This document shows positions 7,473-14,453 of a DNA stretch of 15,933 nt, one piece after another; position 1 is the stretch's first letter; every line of letters begins with the position of its first letter. Origin of the DNA: UKL13-2 sp043768625. GTDB taxonomy: Bacteria; Pseudomonadota; Gammaproteobacteria; Burkholderiales; Usitatibacteraceae. The stretch spans positions 1-15,933 of the forward strand of contig JAYVKG010000292.1 in NCBI GenBank assembly GCA_043768625.1, read 5' to 3'. Under the pieces are notes generated by a model. The model made no database searches, had not been told where the DNA came from, and saw only the letters and a program-made list of their open reading frames with translations. Position numbers and translations under genes: made by a program.

Positions 7473-7534
7473 AACGCTTTCCCGACTGGCCAGCCGCAAA
7501 ACACCCCAGCGAAAACTTTTCTGCATTTTAACGA

Positions 7535-7553
7535 AATAGCGCTTGGCGCTATT
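7535..7553. other. 8-bp inverted repeat in the esterase leader
   Basis: AATAGCGC, loop TTG, GCGCTATT, lying 42 bases before the esterase ATG. There is no T tract after it. It could be an operator or a leader hairpin; its function is unknown. Confidence 0.4.
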
Positions 7554-7595
7554 ACCCGGCGCGAGTGTAGCGTTTACTCTAATGGAGTTATCGTA

Positions 7596-8693
7596 ATGAA
7601 GTTATCTGTTATCCCCTTCGCAATCGTTGCGTTAAGCGCAACTGTTGCCAGTCCCAATTTAACCCAAGCTGCCGAGTCTGCAGCGCCACACGCTGCCGTC
7701 CGCGCCAGCACCAAGGCAATTAATAACGTTTCCATCGATGGGGACATGCAGGCGGTGCTCGACGCGCACGCCAGTCTGAAACCGAAACCCATCGAAAAAC
7801 TTACTCCTGCCGAGGCCCGCAAACAACCCACGCCCGCCGATGCGGTGAACGCGGTGCTGAAAAAACAGGGCAAGAACACTGACCCTGAAGCCTTGGTGCC
7901 CGGTATCAAGAGCGTTGACCGCACGATTAGCGGCGCCGTCGGTCAAATTCCCGCGCGCATATACACACCGGCCGGTGCCGGACCGTTTCCGCTAATCGTG
8001 TATTACCACGGTGGCGGCTGGGTGATCGGCAATAAGCAAGTCTATGATGGTGGAGCGCGTGGTCTGGCTAAGCAAGTCAATGCCGTCGTTGTGTCGGTTG
8101 ACTATCGGCTGGCTCCTGAAAATAAGTTTCCAGCCGCGTGGGACGACGCGCTGGCAGCCTACAAATGGGTTGTAGCCAACGCTGCGGCAATCAAGGGCGA
8201 CCCTAAAAAGCTGGCGATCGCTGGCGAGAGTGCAGGCGGCAATTTGGCTGTCGCAACCGCCATCGCGGTACGCGACGCGGGTTTACAAGCACCGTTGCAT
8301 GTGCTTGCTGTTTATCCAGTCGCGCAGACCAGTTTGAATACTGAGTCGTATCTTGAGCATGCGTCTGCCAAGCCGTTAAGCCGGGACATGATCAAATGGT
8401 TTGTGGACAAAGTAACCTCCTCGCCGAAAGATTTGACAGACCCGCGATTTCAGCTAGTCGATGCCAAGCTGCAGGGGTTGCCACCAGTGACGATTATCAC
8501 GGCAACCATCGACCCTCTACAAAGTGACGGCAATATGCTCAAAGACGCGTTGAAAAAAGCCGGTGTGTCGGTCGAAAGCAAAAATTACGAAGGCGTCACG
8601 CACGAGTTTTTCGGTATGGCCACAGTCGTGCAGAAAGCCAAAGAGGCGCAGGAATACGCCGGCCAACGTTTGAAAGCGGCATTGGGTAACTAA
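7596..8693 (+). CDS. Secreted alpha/beta hydrolase of the hormone-sensitive lipase (HSL) family
   Basis: A 365-aa esterase/lipase that hydrolyses carboxylic esters, probably of short to medium acyl chains. It starts at 7596, with GGAG eight bases upstream, and has a Sec signal peptide ending near TQA-AES. The HSL oxyanion motif HGGGW is at 138-142 and the nucleophile elbow GESAGG has Ser212. Likely acid and base are Asp306 (ITATIDPLQSDG) and His336 (YEGVTHEFFG), and the SVDYRLAPE block is typical of the family. About 100 residues between the signal peptide and the core form a cap region (MQAVLDAHASLKPKP, PADAVNAVLKKQG). The frame extends upstream to 7437, but that part is not protein-like. 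It is probably periplasmic; the substrate is unknown. Confidence 0.94.
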   Translation: MKLSVIPFAIVALSATVASPNLTQAAESAAPHAAVRASTKAINNVSIDGDMQAVLDAHASLKPKPIEKLTPAEARKQPTPADAVNAVLKKQGKNTDPEALVPGIKSVDRTISGAVGQIPARIYTPAGAGPFPLIVYYHGGGWVIGNKQVYDGGARGLAKQVNAVVVSVDYRLAPENKFPAAWDDALAAYKWVVANAAAIKGDPKKLAIAGESAGGNLAVATAIAVRDAGLQAPLHVLAVYPVAQTSLNTESYLEHASAKPLSRDMIKWFVDKVTSSPKDLTDPRFQLVDAKLQGLPPVTIITATIDPLQSDGNMLKDALKKAGVSVESKNYEGVTHEFFGMATVVQKAKEAQEYAGQRLKAALGN

Positions 8694-8722
8694 ATGCTCA
8701 GCGTGAAATGTCGATTCAGGAG

Positions 8723-8749
8723 TAGAAAGCGCGCGTGGCGCGCTTTCTA
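8723..8749 (+). terminator. Strong hairpin between convergent genes
   Basis: Perfect 12-bp stem TAGAAAGCGCGC / GCGCGCTTTCTA with loop GTG, 29 bases after the esterase stop. The stem itself carries the A and T tracts, and it lies between the convergent esterase and GAF-PAS genes, so it could act in both directions. Confidence 0.75.
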
Positions 8750-8904
8750 CACTGCAATCAACAGGATTGTTGAAACGTGGCGACATTACCCAGGCGCAGT
8801 GAACACCAATTTATTGCGCGTCACAAGACAAACCCTGGAGCTGGCGCGGCTTACGGCACGCAACTGCGCAAAGAGCGCGTCCGTACTAAAGTTTGCCTGA
8901 ATTT
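8750..8904. other. Intergenic tail, no supported gene
   Basis: Short frames are open on the plus strand (8694-8900, and from 8777) but they overlap each other and lack ribosome sites and family features. Confidence 0.4.
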
Positions 8905-9813
8905 TTACGCACGAACTGGTTCGGCGACGGCCTCGATCTGGGCGATGAAACGCGAAGGGCGTTCATCGGCACCTTCCACGGTGCTGCCCAACGTAACGCG
9001 GACCCGCACCACCCGCCCATCCGCCGTCAGGCAGCGCCGTCCGGCTCTATGGGTGCGAAGCTCGCCCGAGGCTAACTTTGAAAAATCCAGCAAGCACGCG
9101 CCGACGTCTTCGGGATGCATCAGCTTAGCAATTGCCATCAACAACAGATCAACCTCGCGGTAACCAAACATGTCGCAAAAGGCTGCGTTGACTTCAACCA
9201 GCAGGAGGTCAACACTCAGGATAGCCATGCCGATGGGCGCGTTGTCAAAAGCTTGGCGGAAACGCTGTTCGGCTTGGGCCTTCTGCTCAAGCGTGCGCTC
9301 ATACAGCTCCTGCTTGAGTCGCACCATTTCCCGTGCGGCAAGACGAAGCTCAAGTTGGTTCACCACCACGGCTGCCAAATCCTGAAGAATCTTTGCCTCA
9401 CTGTCGCTGACCTCGCGCGGTTTTTTGTCCATCACCGAAAGGGTTCCCAAATTGTAGCCGCCAGCGATCGTCAATGGTGCCGCGGCATAAAAACGGAGGC
9501 CAAGTTCCCCCGCCACCAACGGATTAACCAGGGTTTGCGGGTCAAGCCGGGTATCGGGAATAATTGTCAGCCCATCTTTCAGAATCGCCGAGGTGCAGAG
9601 ACCCGGCTCCACCCCAACCTGTTTGACGTCGAGCCCGTATTTGGATTTGAACCAAACGCGGTCGTTATCGACAATGCTTACTACGGCCATGGGAACATCA
9701 AAAAAACGCGCGGCGAGTGAGGTGATGTTGTCGAAAGTGCCGTCGGGCGGTGTATCGAGGATTGCATAGCGCCGAACCGCTTCCAGGCGCGCAGCTTCGT
9801 TCGTGGACATCAT
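8905..9813 (-). CDS. GAF-PAS sensor protein without an output domain
   Basis: A 302-aa cytoplasmic signalling protein. Residues 10-160 form a GAF domain of the type beginning RLEAVRRYAILDTPPDGTFD, with VWFKSKYGLDVKQVGVEPGL, NPLVAGELGLRFYAAAPL and NLGTLSVMDKKPRE. A coiled coil follows (about 160-190, AAREMVRLKQELYERTLEQK), then a PAS domain (about 190-295: RFRQAFDNAPIGMAILSVD, AAFCDMFGY, MHPEDV, FIAQIEAV). In relatives this layout is usually followed by a kinase or GGDEF domain; here the protein stops right after the PAS with VAEPVRA, and I see no continuation in another frame. The ligand is unknown. The ribosome site GGAGAG precedes ATG 9813, and the start overlaps the stop of the BLUF gene (ATGATG over TGA). 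Confidence 0.9.
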   Translation of the reverse strand: MMSTNEAARLEAVRRYAILDTPPDGTFDNITSLAARFFDVPMAVVSIVDNDRVWFKSKYGLDVKQVGVEPGLCTSAILKDGLTIIPDTRLDPQTLVNPLVAGELGLRFYAAAPLTIAGGYNLGTLSVMDKKPREVSDSEAKILQDLAAVVVNQLELRLAAREMVRLKQELYERTLEQKAQAEQRFRQAFDNAPIGMAILSVDLLLVEVNAAFCDMFGYREVDLLLMAIAKLMHPEDVGACLLDFSKLASGELRTHRAGRRCLTADGRVVRVRVTLGSTVEGADERPSRFIAQIEAVAEPVRA

Positions 9814-10433
9814 GTTGCTCTCCGGCGTAGCGACCTGAGGGGGTTAATAGAAGGCAAAGCCGTGCCAGACATATAAGATTCAGACAATAGGCCATGAGGC
9901 CCCGTACGTCTGTACGTAAGCGCACAAAGCGACGCGCACCGCCTCCACAGCATTTGACTGAGCCATGTCACTTGGTAACAATACAAGCCGCAGTCGCCCG
10001 CGAAGGTACAAGACCACCAAATTATATCCAGTCCGTACTCTCCACTCCGGTGATATACCAGTAGCAAATGCTCAACGGCTGCGTTGCCGCGTAATGACCT
10101 GAGGGCGGTCAGCGGGCTGGGACCATCGGGCGCAAGGATTCCCGCATGCCAAGCGTCAACAATACGTTTCTTGCTGATCGGGCCTTCGTGCAGAGCTTGA
10201 AATCTGGTGTGTCGATGGTCAACAGCAATTTTTGCGATGGTGTGGCCAACCGTTGTTTCCGGCCCTTCCAGTTGCTGGCAAAACAGATTGCCGTCGAACA
10301 GTAAAACACCAGTCAACCCTGTCAAGGCATTGGTTGCACGAGCGACCCGAACAATATCGGCAATTTCACCGGGATATGCATCGGCGGCGAATTCGCTTAC
10401 ATACATCGATTCGAAAAATTGTCCCCTGAGCAT
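9810..10433 (-). CDS. BLUF-domain blue-light photoreceptor with an atypical C-terminal tail
   Basis: The BLUF domain (about residues 5-100) binds FAD and senses blue light. From ATG 10433, the flavin-contacting residues expected in the family are Tyr11 (SMYVSEF), Asn35 (RATNALTGLTGVLLFDG) and Gln53 (FCQQLEG); Trp95 (VDAWHAG) is the position that varies in BLUFs. A C-terminal cap follows (LTALRSLRGNAAVEHLLLVY to YGLDII, residue 138). The remaining 69 residues are rich in Trp, Cys, Arg and Ser (WWSCTFAGDCGLYCYQ) and do not look like normal protein, suggesting a lost original stop. The frame also opens at a TTG (10439); no good ribosome site is seen for either start. The stop overlaps the GAF-PAS start, implying coupled translation and a shared pathway. 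Confidence 0.87.
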   Translation of the reverse strand: MLRGQFFESMYVSEFAADAYPGEIADIVRVARATNALTGLTGVLLFDGNLFCQQLEGPETTVGHTIAKIAVDHRHTRFQALHEGPISKKRIVDAWHAGILAPDGPSPLTALRSLRGNAAVEHLLLVYHRSGEYGLDIIWWSCTFAGDCGLYCYQVTWLSQMLWRRCASLCALTYRRTGPHGLLSESYMSGTALPSINPLRSLRRRAT

Positions 10434-10591
10434 CGGCAAAACTGAGTCGACGCATTATTCATGGCTGAGTCCTGCCCCGCTATAAAAAAAGGCATGCCCA
10501 CGCTGCCGGTACAATTGCCGCCAAATCCATGCAGCGACAGATACAACAACCAAGCGACATTGAGACTTAACGGCTCACGCCAAGGGGCAAA

Positions 10592-11318
10592 ATGATCATC
10601 CGTGTGCGGAATGTGCGCTCCTCAAAAGTGGCGCGTTCATCCAAAATACTAAGGAGGAGATTGCATTTGTCCAGCAATTCAAAACCCGCTCGCTGGCGCT
10701 GAGCGCGGGCATGTTAATTTTCGCCGAAGGGTTGCCCGGTGAGGATCTTTACACCCTGTATTCCGGCTGGGCGTTCAGATTTAAAACCCTCAGCGACGGA
10801 CGTCGCCAAATCCTGAACTTCCTGCTGCCCGGCGACTTCATTGGCTTGCAGGAAAAAATGGCGGGCGCGTCTCCGCACGGCGTGGAGGCGATTACTGGGG
10901 TCGCGCTTTGTCGATTCCAGCGTAGCGGGCTATGGGAGCTGTATAAAAAACATCCGGGATTAGCCTGCGGTGTGGCCTAGATAGCGGCAAATCAGAAAGA
11001 CGTTCTCGATAAAAATCTGCTGTTGGTGGGCCTTCGTAACGCAACGGAGAGGGTAGCAACTTCACTCATCCAAATTTTCAAGCGGCTGAAGGCCATTAAA
11101 CTTGCGCGCGATTTAACGATTGATTTTCCGTTCACACAGCAGCATATCGCCGACGCCCTTGGATTGTCTCTAGTGCACACCAACAAGAGTTTGCGCCGCT
11201 TAACCAAAATGGGATTTCATCAAATTTCAAACGGCCAACTAACCGTACACAATCCGCTGCGCTGCAAAAACTGGCGGACTACTACTTTCCTGAAGAGCGT
11301 ATCAGGGCGCTGATTTGA
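10592..11318 (+). pseudogene. Crp/FNR-family regulator, interrupted
   Basis: The coding trace covers a whole regulator. The frame from about 10594 gives DHPCAECALLKSGAFIQNTK and EEIAFVQQFKTRSLALSAG, then a cyclic-nucleotide-type beta barrel (EDLYTLYSGWAFRFKTLSDG, RRQILNFLLPGDFIGLQ). A TAG at 10978-10980 replaces the Trp usual in LAxxVxWxAA. The same frame continues NQKDVLDKNLLLVGLRNATE to the winged helix-turn-helix FTQQHIADALGLSLVHTNKS and LRRLTKMGF. At 11254-11259 one base is missing, after which the expected end ALQKLADYYFPEERIRALI is in the next frame, stopping at 11316-11318. The best start, ATG 10592 behind AAGGGG, is itself one base out of frame with DHPCAEC. So there are one nonsense codon and two frame breaks. 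The longest intact pieces are 10711-10980 and 11023-11313. Confidence 0.85.
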
Positions 11319-11327
11319 ATGCGGTTT

Positions 11328-11651
11328 TCAGCGCGCTGTGCCTTTAGGCTTTTTTGTGTCCAGGGGGGACAGTGTCGAATCATCGTTCGCCTGTCCCGGC
11401 AAGGGCATGGCGTTCGACTGTTGCGCCTTGCTTATCTCTGAATTTGCGGGTGACGTCGTTGCAGCCGTTTCTATTGTCTTCCCACTTGATTCAACACCGA
11501 TTACTTGCGATCGGGGATCCATGGTTGCAGAATTTGCCGGTGATGCCTCGGCTTTAACCGGTAATCCGTTTTTATCTTTGCATGCGCCCAGCAACAGCGC
11601 GGCGAATACTGCCGCCGCGCTCGTATAAAGTTGAAATTTTGTGACTTTCAT
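11328..11651 (-). CDS. Small lipoprotein, function unknown
   Basis: A 107-aa exported lipoprotein. The signal peptide ends in lipobox LLLGAC (Cys24), followed by a low-complexity, charged and Ser/Thr/Pro-rich chain (KDKNGLPVKAEASPANSATM, ending DTKKPKGTAR) that is probably disordered. The ATG at 11651 has AAGG eight bases upstream and is preferred over the in-frame GTG at 11660. It begins 13 bases after the stop of the transglutaminase-like gene, so it is co-transcribed with it. It converges with the broken Crp gene, leaving only about 10 bases between them. Confidence 0.8.
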   Translation of the reverse strand: MKVTKFQLYTSAAAVFAALLLGACKDKNGLPVKAEASPANSATMDPRSQVIGVESSGKTIETAATTSPANSEISKAQQSNAMPLPGQANDDSTLSPLDTKKPKGTAR

Positions 11652-11664
11652 TGCGCGCACCTTT

Positions 11665-12645
11665 TTAAGCCGATTGCGCAGGCTGAAAAGTGCCAGTCGC
11701 AGGGCGAATGATCCACGGCTCCAGCATGACCGGCGGTAGTGTCTGCGCCGCAGGCGTCGGCTGCGCGGATGGAAAATACAGGCTACCTGTGGACGTAGAC
11801 ACCGCCTTCAGCATACTTCCGGCAGGCTCAAATTTAGCCACGTCGGAAGAAACCAATTCTATTCCCACGATTGGACGTGAACAGCGCACATTGCCAAATA
11901 ACGTCGCAAACGAGACATCAGCGGCATCACGGCCGGTACCGATGCGAATCAGGCCCATTACCGGCGTCATCCCGCTTGAATCAAATACATACCAGCGCTG
12001 ACCCAGAAAAACTTCAACATAAGCATGGAAATCGCTGGGACCCAACGCCGGGTCGGCGCCGTAATCGACACCGGTAACGTAACGGGCGGGGATGTTGAGC
12101 GCGCGGCACATTGCAATCATCAAATGTGCATAGTCACGACAAACACCTTGGCGTGAGTCGAACGTTTCCATCGCATCCGTCATCGCGTCCGACGCACCGG
12201 GCTTAAAACGCACGTGCTGCGTCACCCACTCGCAAATCGACGCAACGCGCGCATACCCTGGCGCAACGTTACCAAACATTGCCATGGCGAGGCCGCGCAT
12301 TTTATCGGAGGGGCAATAACGACTAGGCAAAATATATGGAATTACTTCAGACGGCATGCTGCGAAGGGGCCGTTCATCAATCGTGGCCGGATCCTCGATA
12401 CTATGGTCAATTTCTACCGTGCCTCGGTAGTGGATGGTGGCCAATCCGCCGTCGCTATACAAACGATTAATGCGATTGGCGGTGAGCGCGTCGGTGAAGG
12501 TGTACGAGGGCGTGGCCCCTTCGACCACCAGCGACTCATTTAAAACGCGTTGCGATCGGGTTCTTGCCGGGCAAATGTTGAGCACGAAGTCGCTGTGGCT
12601 TTGTGCGTCGTATTGCAAGTCAACGTGATACTCCATGCGAACCAT
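11665..12645 (-). CDS. Transglutaminase-like (cysteine protease fold) protein
   Basis: A 326-aa protein with an N-terminal beta domain (about 1-100, MEYHVDLQYDAQSHSDFVLN) of the bacterial transglutaminase N-type and a transglutaminase core at about 135-225. The triad is visible: Cys169 in TFDSRQGVCRDYAHL, His207 in DFHAYVEVFLG, and Asp222 in WYVFDSSG. Proteins of this build are usually peptidases or amidases rather than cross-linking enzymes; the substrate is unknown. The C-terminal 80 residues are Pro/Ala/Ser-rich. There is no signal peptide, so it is likely cytoplasmic. The ATG at 12645 has GGGAG close upstream. The lipoprotein gene follows after 13 bases. Confidence 0.92.
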   Translation of the reverse strand: MVRMEYHVDLQYDAQSHSDFVLNICPARTRSQRVLNESLVVEGATPSYTFTDALTANRINRLYSDGGLATIHYRGTVEIDHSIEDPATIDERPLRSMPSEVIPYILPSRYCPSDKMRGLAMAMFGNVAPGYARVASICEWVTQHVRFKPGASDAMTDAMETFDSRQGVCRDYAHLMIAMCRALNIPARYVTGVDYGADPALGPSDFHAYVEVFLGQRWYVFDSSGMTPVMGLIRIGTGRDAADVSFATLFGNVRCSRPIVGIELVSSDVAKFEPAGSMLKAVSTSTGSLYFPSAQPTPAAQTLPPVMLEPWIIRPATGTFQPAQSA

Positions 12646-12744
12646 TTTTTTCTCCCGGAAAATGCTACTTAAAAGTTACTAGCCTGCCTGCAGCGGTAAC
12701 TGACCATTGCGGCTTGCTGTTTAGCAGCTAATTGCCCAACTTAG

Positions 12745-12951
12745 TCAGGCGTGGATGTCATCCGCATTAAAGTCGGCCAGTGGCAATATCTCTTCCATGG
12801 TGTACGCAATGGCAGTAATCAGAAAGCCCAGCAAGGCGAAAACCGCCGCCAGTTTGCCCAAGGCTGCAAAAATGGGAATCTCGTGAGTAGTAAATCCGAG
12901 CAGCGCGGCAAGGGTTGTAATGGCGGCGAAGATGGCGGCAAGCAGTTTCAT
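12745..12951 (-). CDS. 68-aa two-span membrane protein, unknown family
   Basis: Two hydrophobic helices (MKLLAAIFAAITTLAALLGF and ALGKLAAVFALLGFLITAIA) joined by a short polar turn (THEIPIF), with an acidic tail EEILPLADFNADDIHA. I do not recognise a named family. The ribosome site is weak (a GGGA about 13 bases before the ATG). It is transcribed divergently from the BON gene. A copy of the shared bipartite element lies 72 bases upstream in the matching orientation, and an AT-rich palindrome lies 19 bases upstream, both supporting a real, regulated gene. Confidence 0.7.
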   Translation of the reverse strand: MKLLAAIFAAITTLAALLGFTTHEIPIFAALGKLAAVFALLGFLITAIAYTMEEILPLADFNADDIHA

Positions 12952-12970
12952 TTCTATTGCGTCCCAAAAA

Positions 12971-12986
12971 AGTATTAAGTAATACT
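12971..12986. promoter_or_regulatory. AT-rich palindrome before the 68-aa membrane protein
   Basis: AGTATTA-AG-TAATACT, perfect 7-bp arms with a two-base centre, 19 bases before ATG 12951. In the minus sense it is followed by six T. The tiny centre suits a protein-binding operator better than an RNA hairpin. Confidence 0.45.
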
Positions 12987-13023
12987 CAGTTAAACCATTT
13001 TAGGCACGGCGCCGGCTCGGCGT

Positions 13024-13054
13024 TATCGGACAAGTGTGTGAGTTGCTGTAGGAC
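13024..13054 (-). promoter_or_regulatory. Bipartite direct-repeat element, copy B (upstream of the 68-aa membrane protein)
   Basis: In the minus sense: GTCCTACA, 13 bases, TTGTCCGATA. The half-sites GTCCTACA and GTCCGATA start 23 bp apart. Both halves match copy D exactly. It points towards the gene starting at 12951, 72 bases away. Confidence 0.65.
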
Positions 13055-13174
13055 CATTGCCGACGCGCGTGTACGTTGATGATCGCGGCGTAATTCCATC
13101 ATCCTCAACGCACCCGCGCAAAAGCTTGCCGGCGGTGGCATCGTCGGCTTGCGACTACAACCGGATGCGCTCCA

Positions 13175-13204
13175 GTCCTACAAGCGTGTAGGCGTAGGCC
13201 GATA
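13175..13204 (+). promoter_or_regulatory. Bipartite direct-repeat element, copy C (upstream of the BON gene)
   Basis: GTCCTACA, 12 bases, TAGGCCGATA; the right half matches copies B and D at 8 of 10 positions and the spacer is one base shorter. It points towards the BON gene, 124 bases away. It is the weakest of the four copies. Confidence 0.5.
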
Positions 13205-13328
13205 AACAGGCGAGGTGATGCGGCGTACCTTGTGAGCAGTTGGCGCTAAGCATGATGTAGGTGGTTGCCAATGACAGAAGTAATACCTTCACTCGTTTCC
13301 CGTTTGAACTCACCAGGAGAATACTGCT

Positions 13329-13646
13329 ATGAAAGTTTTTAAATCCATTTTCGCCATTGCCACTGCCCTTATGCTGGCAACGTTGTTAGGTTGCGCATCT
13401 ACTGCAAAACACGAAGGCACGGGCGAATATATTGATGATTCTGTCATCACCACGAAGGTAAAGTCCGAGATTTTTGAAGAACCCGGCCTTAAATCCGCAG
13501 AAATAAACGTCGAAACATTCAAGGGCGTGGTTCAGTTAAGCGGCTTCGTCAGCTCCCAGGCCAATATAGATAAAGCCGTTCAGGTTGCGCGCGCAGTTAA
13601 AGGCGTGAAGTCTGTCAAAAATGACATGCGGGTTAAGGGGCAGTAA
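13329..13646 (+). CDS. BON-domain lipoprotein (OsmY-like)
   Basis: A 105-aa exported lipoprotein with a signal peptide ending in lipobox TLLGC (Cys22), then one BON domain (about 37-105): YIDDSVITTKVKSEIFEEPG, INVETFKGVVQLSGFVSSQA, KAVQVARAVKGVKSVKNDMR. BON domains bind phospholipid or protect the envelope, and OsmY-type proteins are induced by osmotic and stationary-phase stress. AGGAGA lies eight bases before the ATG. It is followed by two small membrane-protein genes, which together look like an envelope-stress set. The long leader (over 120 bases from the bipartite element) could hold further control. Confidence 0.93.
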   Translation: MKVFKSIFAIATALMLATLLGCASTAKHEGTGEYIDDSVITTKVKSEIFEEPGLKSAEINVETFKGVVQLSGFVSSQANIDKAVQVARAVKGVKSVKNDMRVKGQ

Positions 13647-13675
13647 AGCCACTAGTCACAACAGGAGGTTCAAAA

Positions 13676-13822
13676 ATGTTAGAAACAATTGCCGTCATTT
13701 TAATTATCCTTTGGCTGCTTGGTCTTGTTTCCTCGTACACCATGGGCGGTTTTATTCACATCCTCCTGGTCGTTGCCATCGTGGTGATCGTTATCCGCCT
13801 TATTCAGGGTCGACGGCTGTAA
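13676..13822 (+). CDS. 48-aa membrane protein, lmo0937 family
   Basis: Encodes MLETIAVILIILWLLGLVSS, then YTMGGFIHILLVVAIVVIVI and RLIQGRRL: two hydrophobic helices ending in a basic tail. The sequence is a close match to the known pattern of the short lmo0937 family of bacterial membrane proteins (function unknown, often next to stress genes). A perfect AGGAGG ribosome site (13663-13668) lies seven bases before the ATG, and the gene begins 29 bases after the BON stop. It is short enough to be missed by length cut-offs. Confidence 0.9.
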   Translation: MLETIAVILIILWLLGLVSSYTMGGFIHILLVVAIVVIVIRLIQGRRL

Positions 13823-13950
13823 CCTTCCAGTAGTGGGTTCAAGTTCTGAGCGGTCTGCTGGAGTGAACTGTTGTTTATGGCGCTCACTCTGGCAGGCTTC
13901 CCCGTCGCCAATAACGGAAGTAAAAATAATCATCAAACGGAGTAAATCGG

Positions 13951-14163
13951 ATGAGTGCAGTCAAAATGCTGGCTATCGCATTAATCGTCGCCGGTGGCCT
14001 TGGATTGTTGTATGGCGGATTTACTTATACCAAGAATACGCAAGAGGCAAAACTGGGACCGATTTCGCTTGTAATCAAAGATACACAGACCGTCAATATT
14101 CCGATATGGGCAGGTGTGGGGGCATTAGTGGCGGGCGTGGTCTTGCTGTTTGCTCGCAAGTAG
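13951..14163 (+). CDS. 70-aa two-span inner-membrane protein
   Basis: Two hydrophobic helices (MLAIALIVAGGLGLLYGGFT, about 6-25, and IPIWAGVGALVAGVVLLFAR, about 50-69) separated by a soluble loop, TKNTQEAKLGPISLVIKDTQ. The loop pattern (EAKLGP, VxDxQTVNIPxWAG) resembles a conserved proteobacterial small membrane protein family that I cannot name with certainty. GGAG lies eight bases before the ATG. It follows the lmo0937-type gene after 128 bases and is probably co-expressed with it. Confidence 0.82.
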   Translation: MSAVKMLAIALIVAGGLGLLYGGFTYTKNTQEAKLGPISLVIKDTQTVNIPIWAGVGALVAGVVLLFARK

Positions 14164-14453
14164 CGCCCGAATTTGCGATTTTTTGAATTCGCTGCTTGAT
14201 GTGATTGCTGGTGGAGAGGTTCGGCGGCCATGCCAATGCATTTGGGTAGATCCGCCAACCATTCCTGTTCTACATTGCACCACGATGTACCGTCAACATA
14301 GTTAGTGTCCGTCTTCGATTTGGCCGGCCTGGGCGAACAGTTCTGCCGCCGCACTCCGATTAATGATGTTGCCTTGCGTTGTCACTAATTGCATCTGAAA
14401 TCGTTTTGCGTCCGCGCAAGCTCGCGCCTGGCTGACCTCAACACCGTCTACAA
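14164..14453. other. Spacer between small membrane genes and sensor kinase, nothing supported
   Basis: About 290 bases. A minus-strand frame (14302-14529) and others are open but have no ribosome site or recognisable family, and the first overlaps the kinase 5' end. A weak inverted repeat CGAATT/AATTCG lies close to the stop of the 70-aa gene, with a T6 run in its loop. No copy of the bipartite element is seen here, so the kinase may have its own promoter that I cannot place. Confidence 0.4.

Noticed and set aside
7437..7595. Upstream extension of the esterase frame.
   Set aside because: The internal ATG at 7596 has a good ribosome site and begins a proper signal peptide; the extension covers two hairpins.
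8694..8900. Plus-strand small frames after the esterase (including one from 8777).
   Set aside because: They run through the strong hairpin or lack ribosome sites, and no motif is recognisable.
9903..9918. Paired short palindromes CGTACG and TACGTA near the BLUF tail.
   Set aside because: Six-base palindromes are expected by chance, with no promoter context.
13075..13110. Possible hairpin GTTGATGAT...ATCATCCTCAAC in the divergent region.
   Set aside because: Needs a three-base bulge and a long loop; not convincing.
14025..14354. Minus-strand frame of 109 residues through the 70-aa gene and spacer.
   Set aside because: Half of it is antisense to a supported gene, and the rest has no family features.
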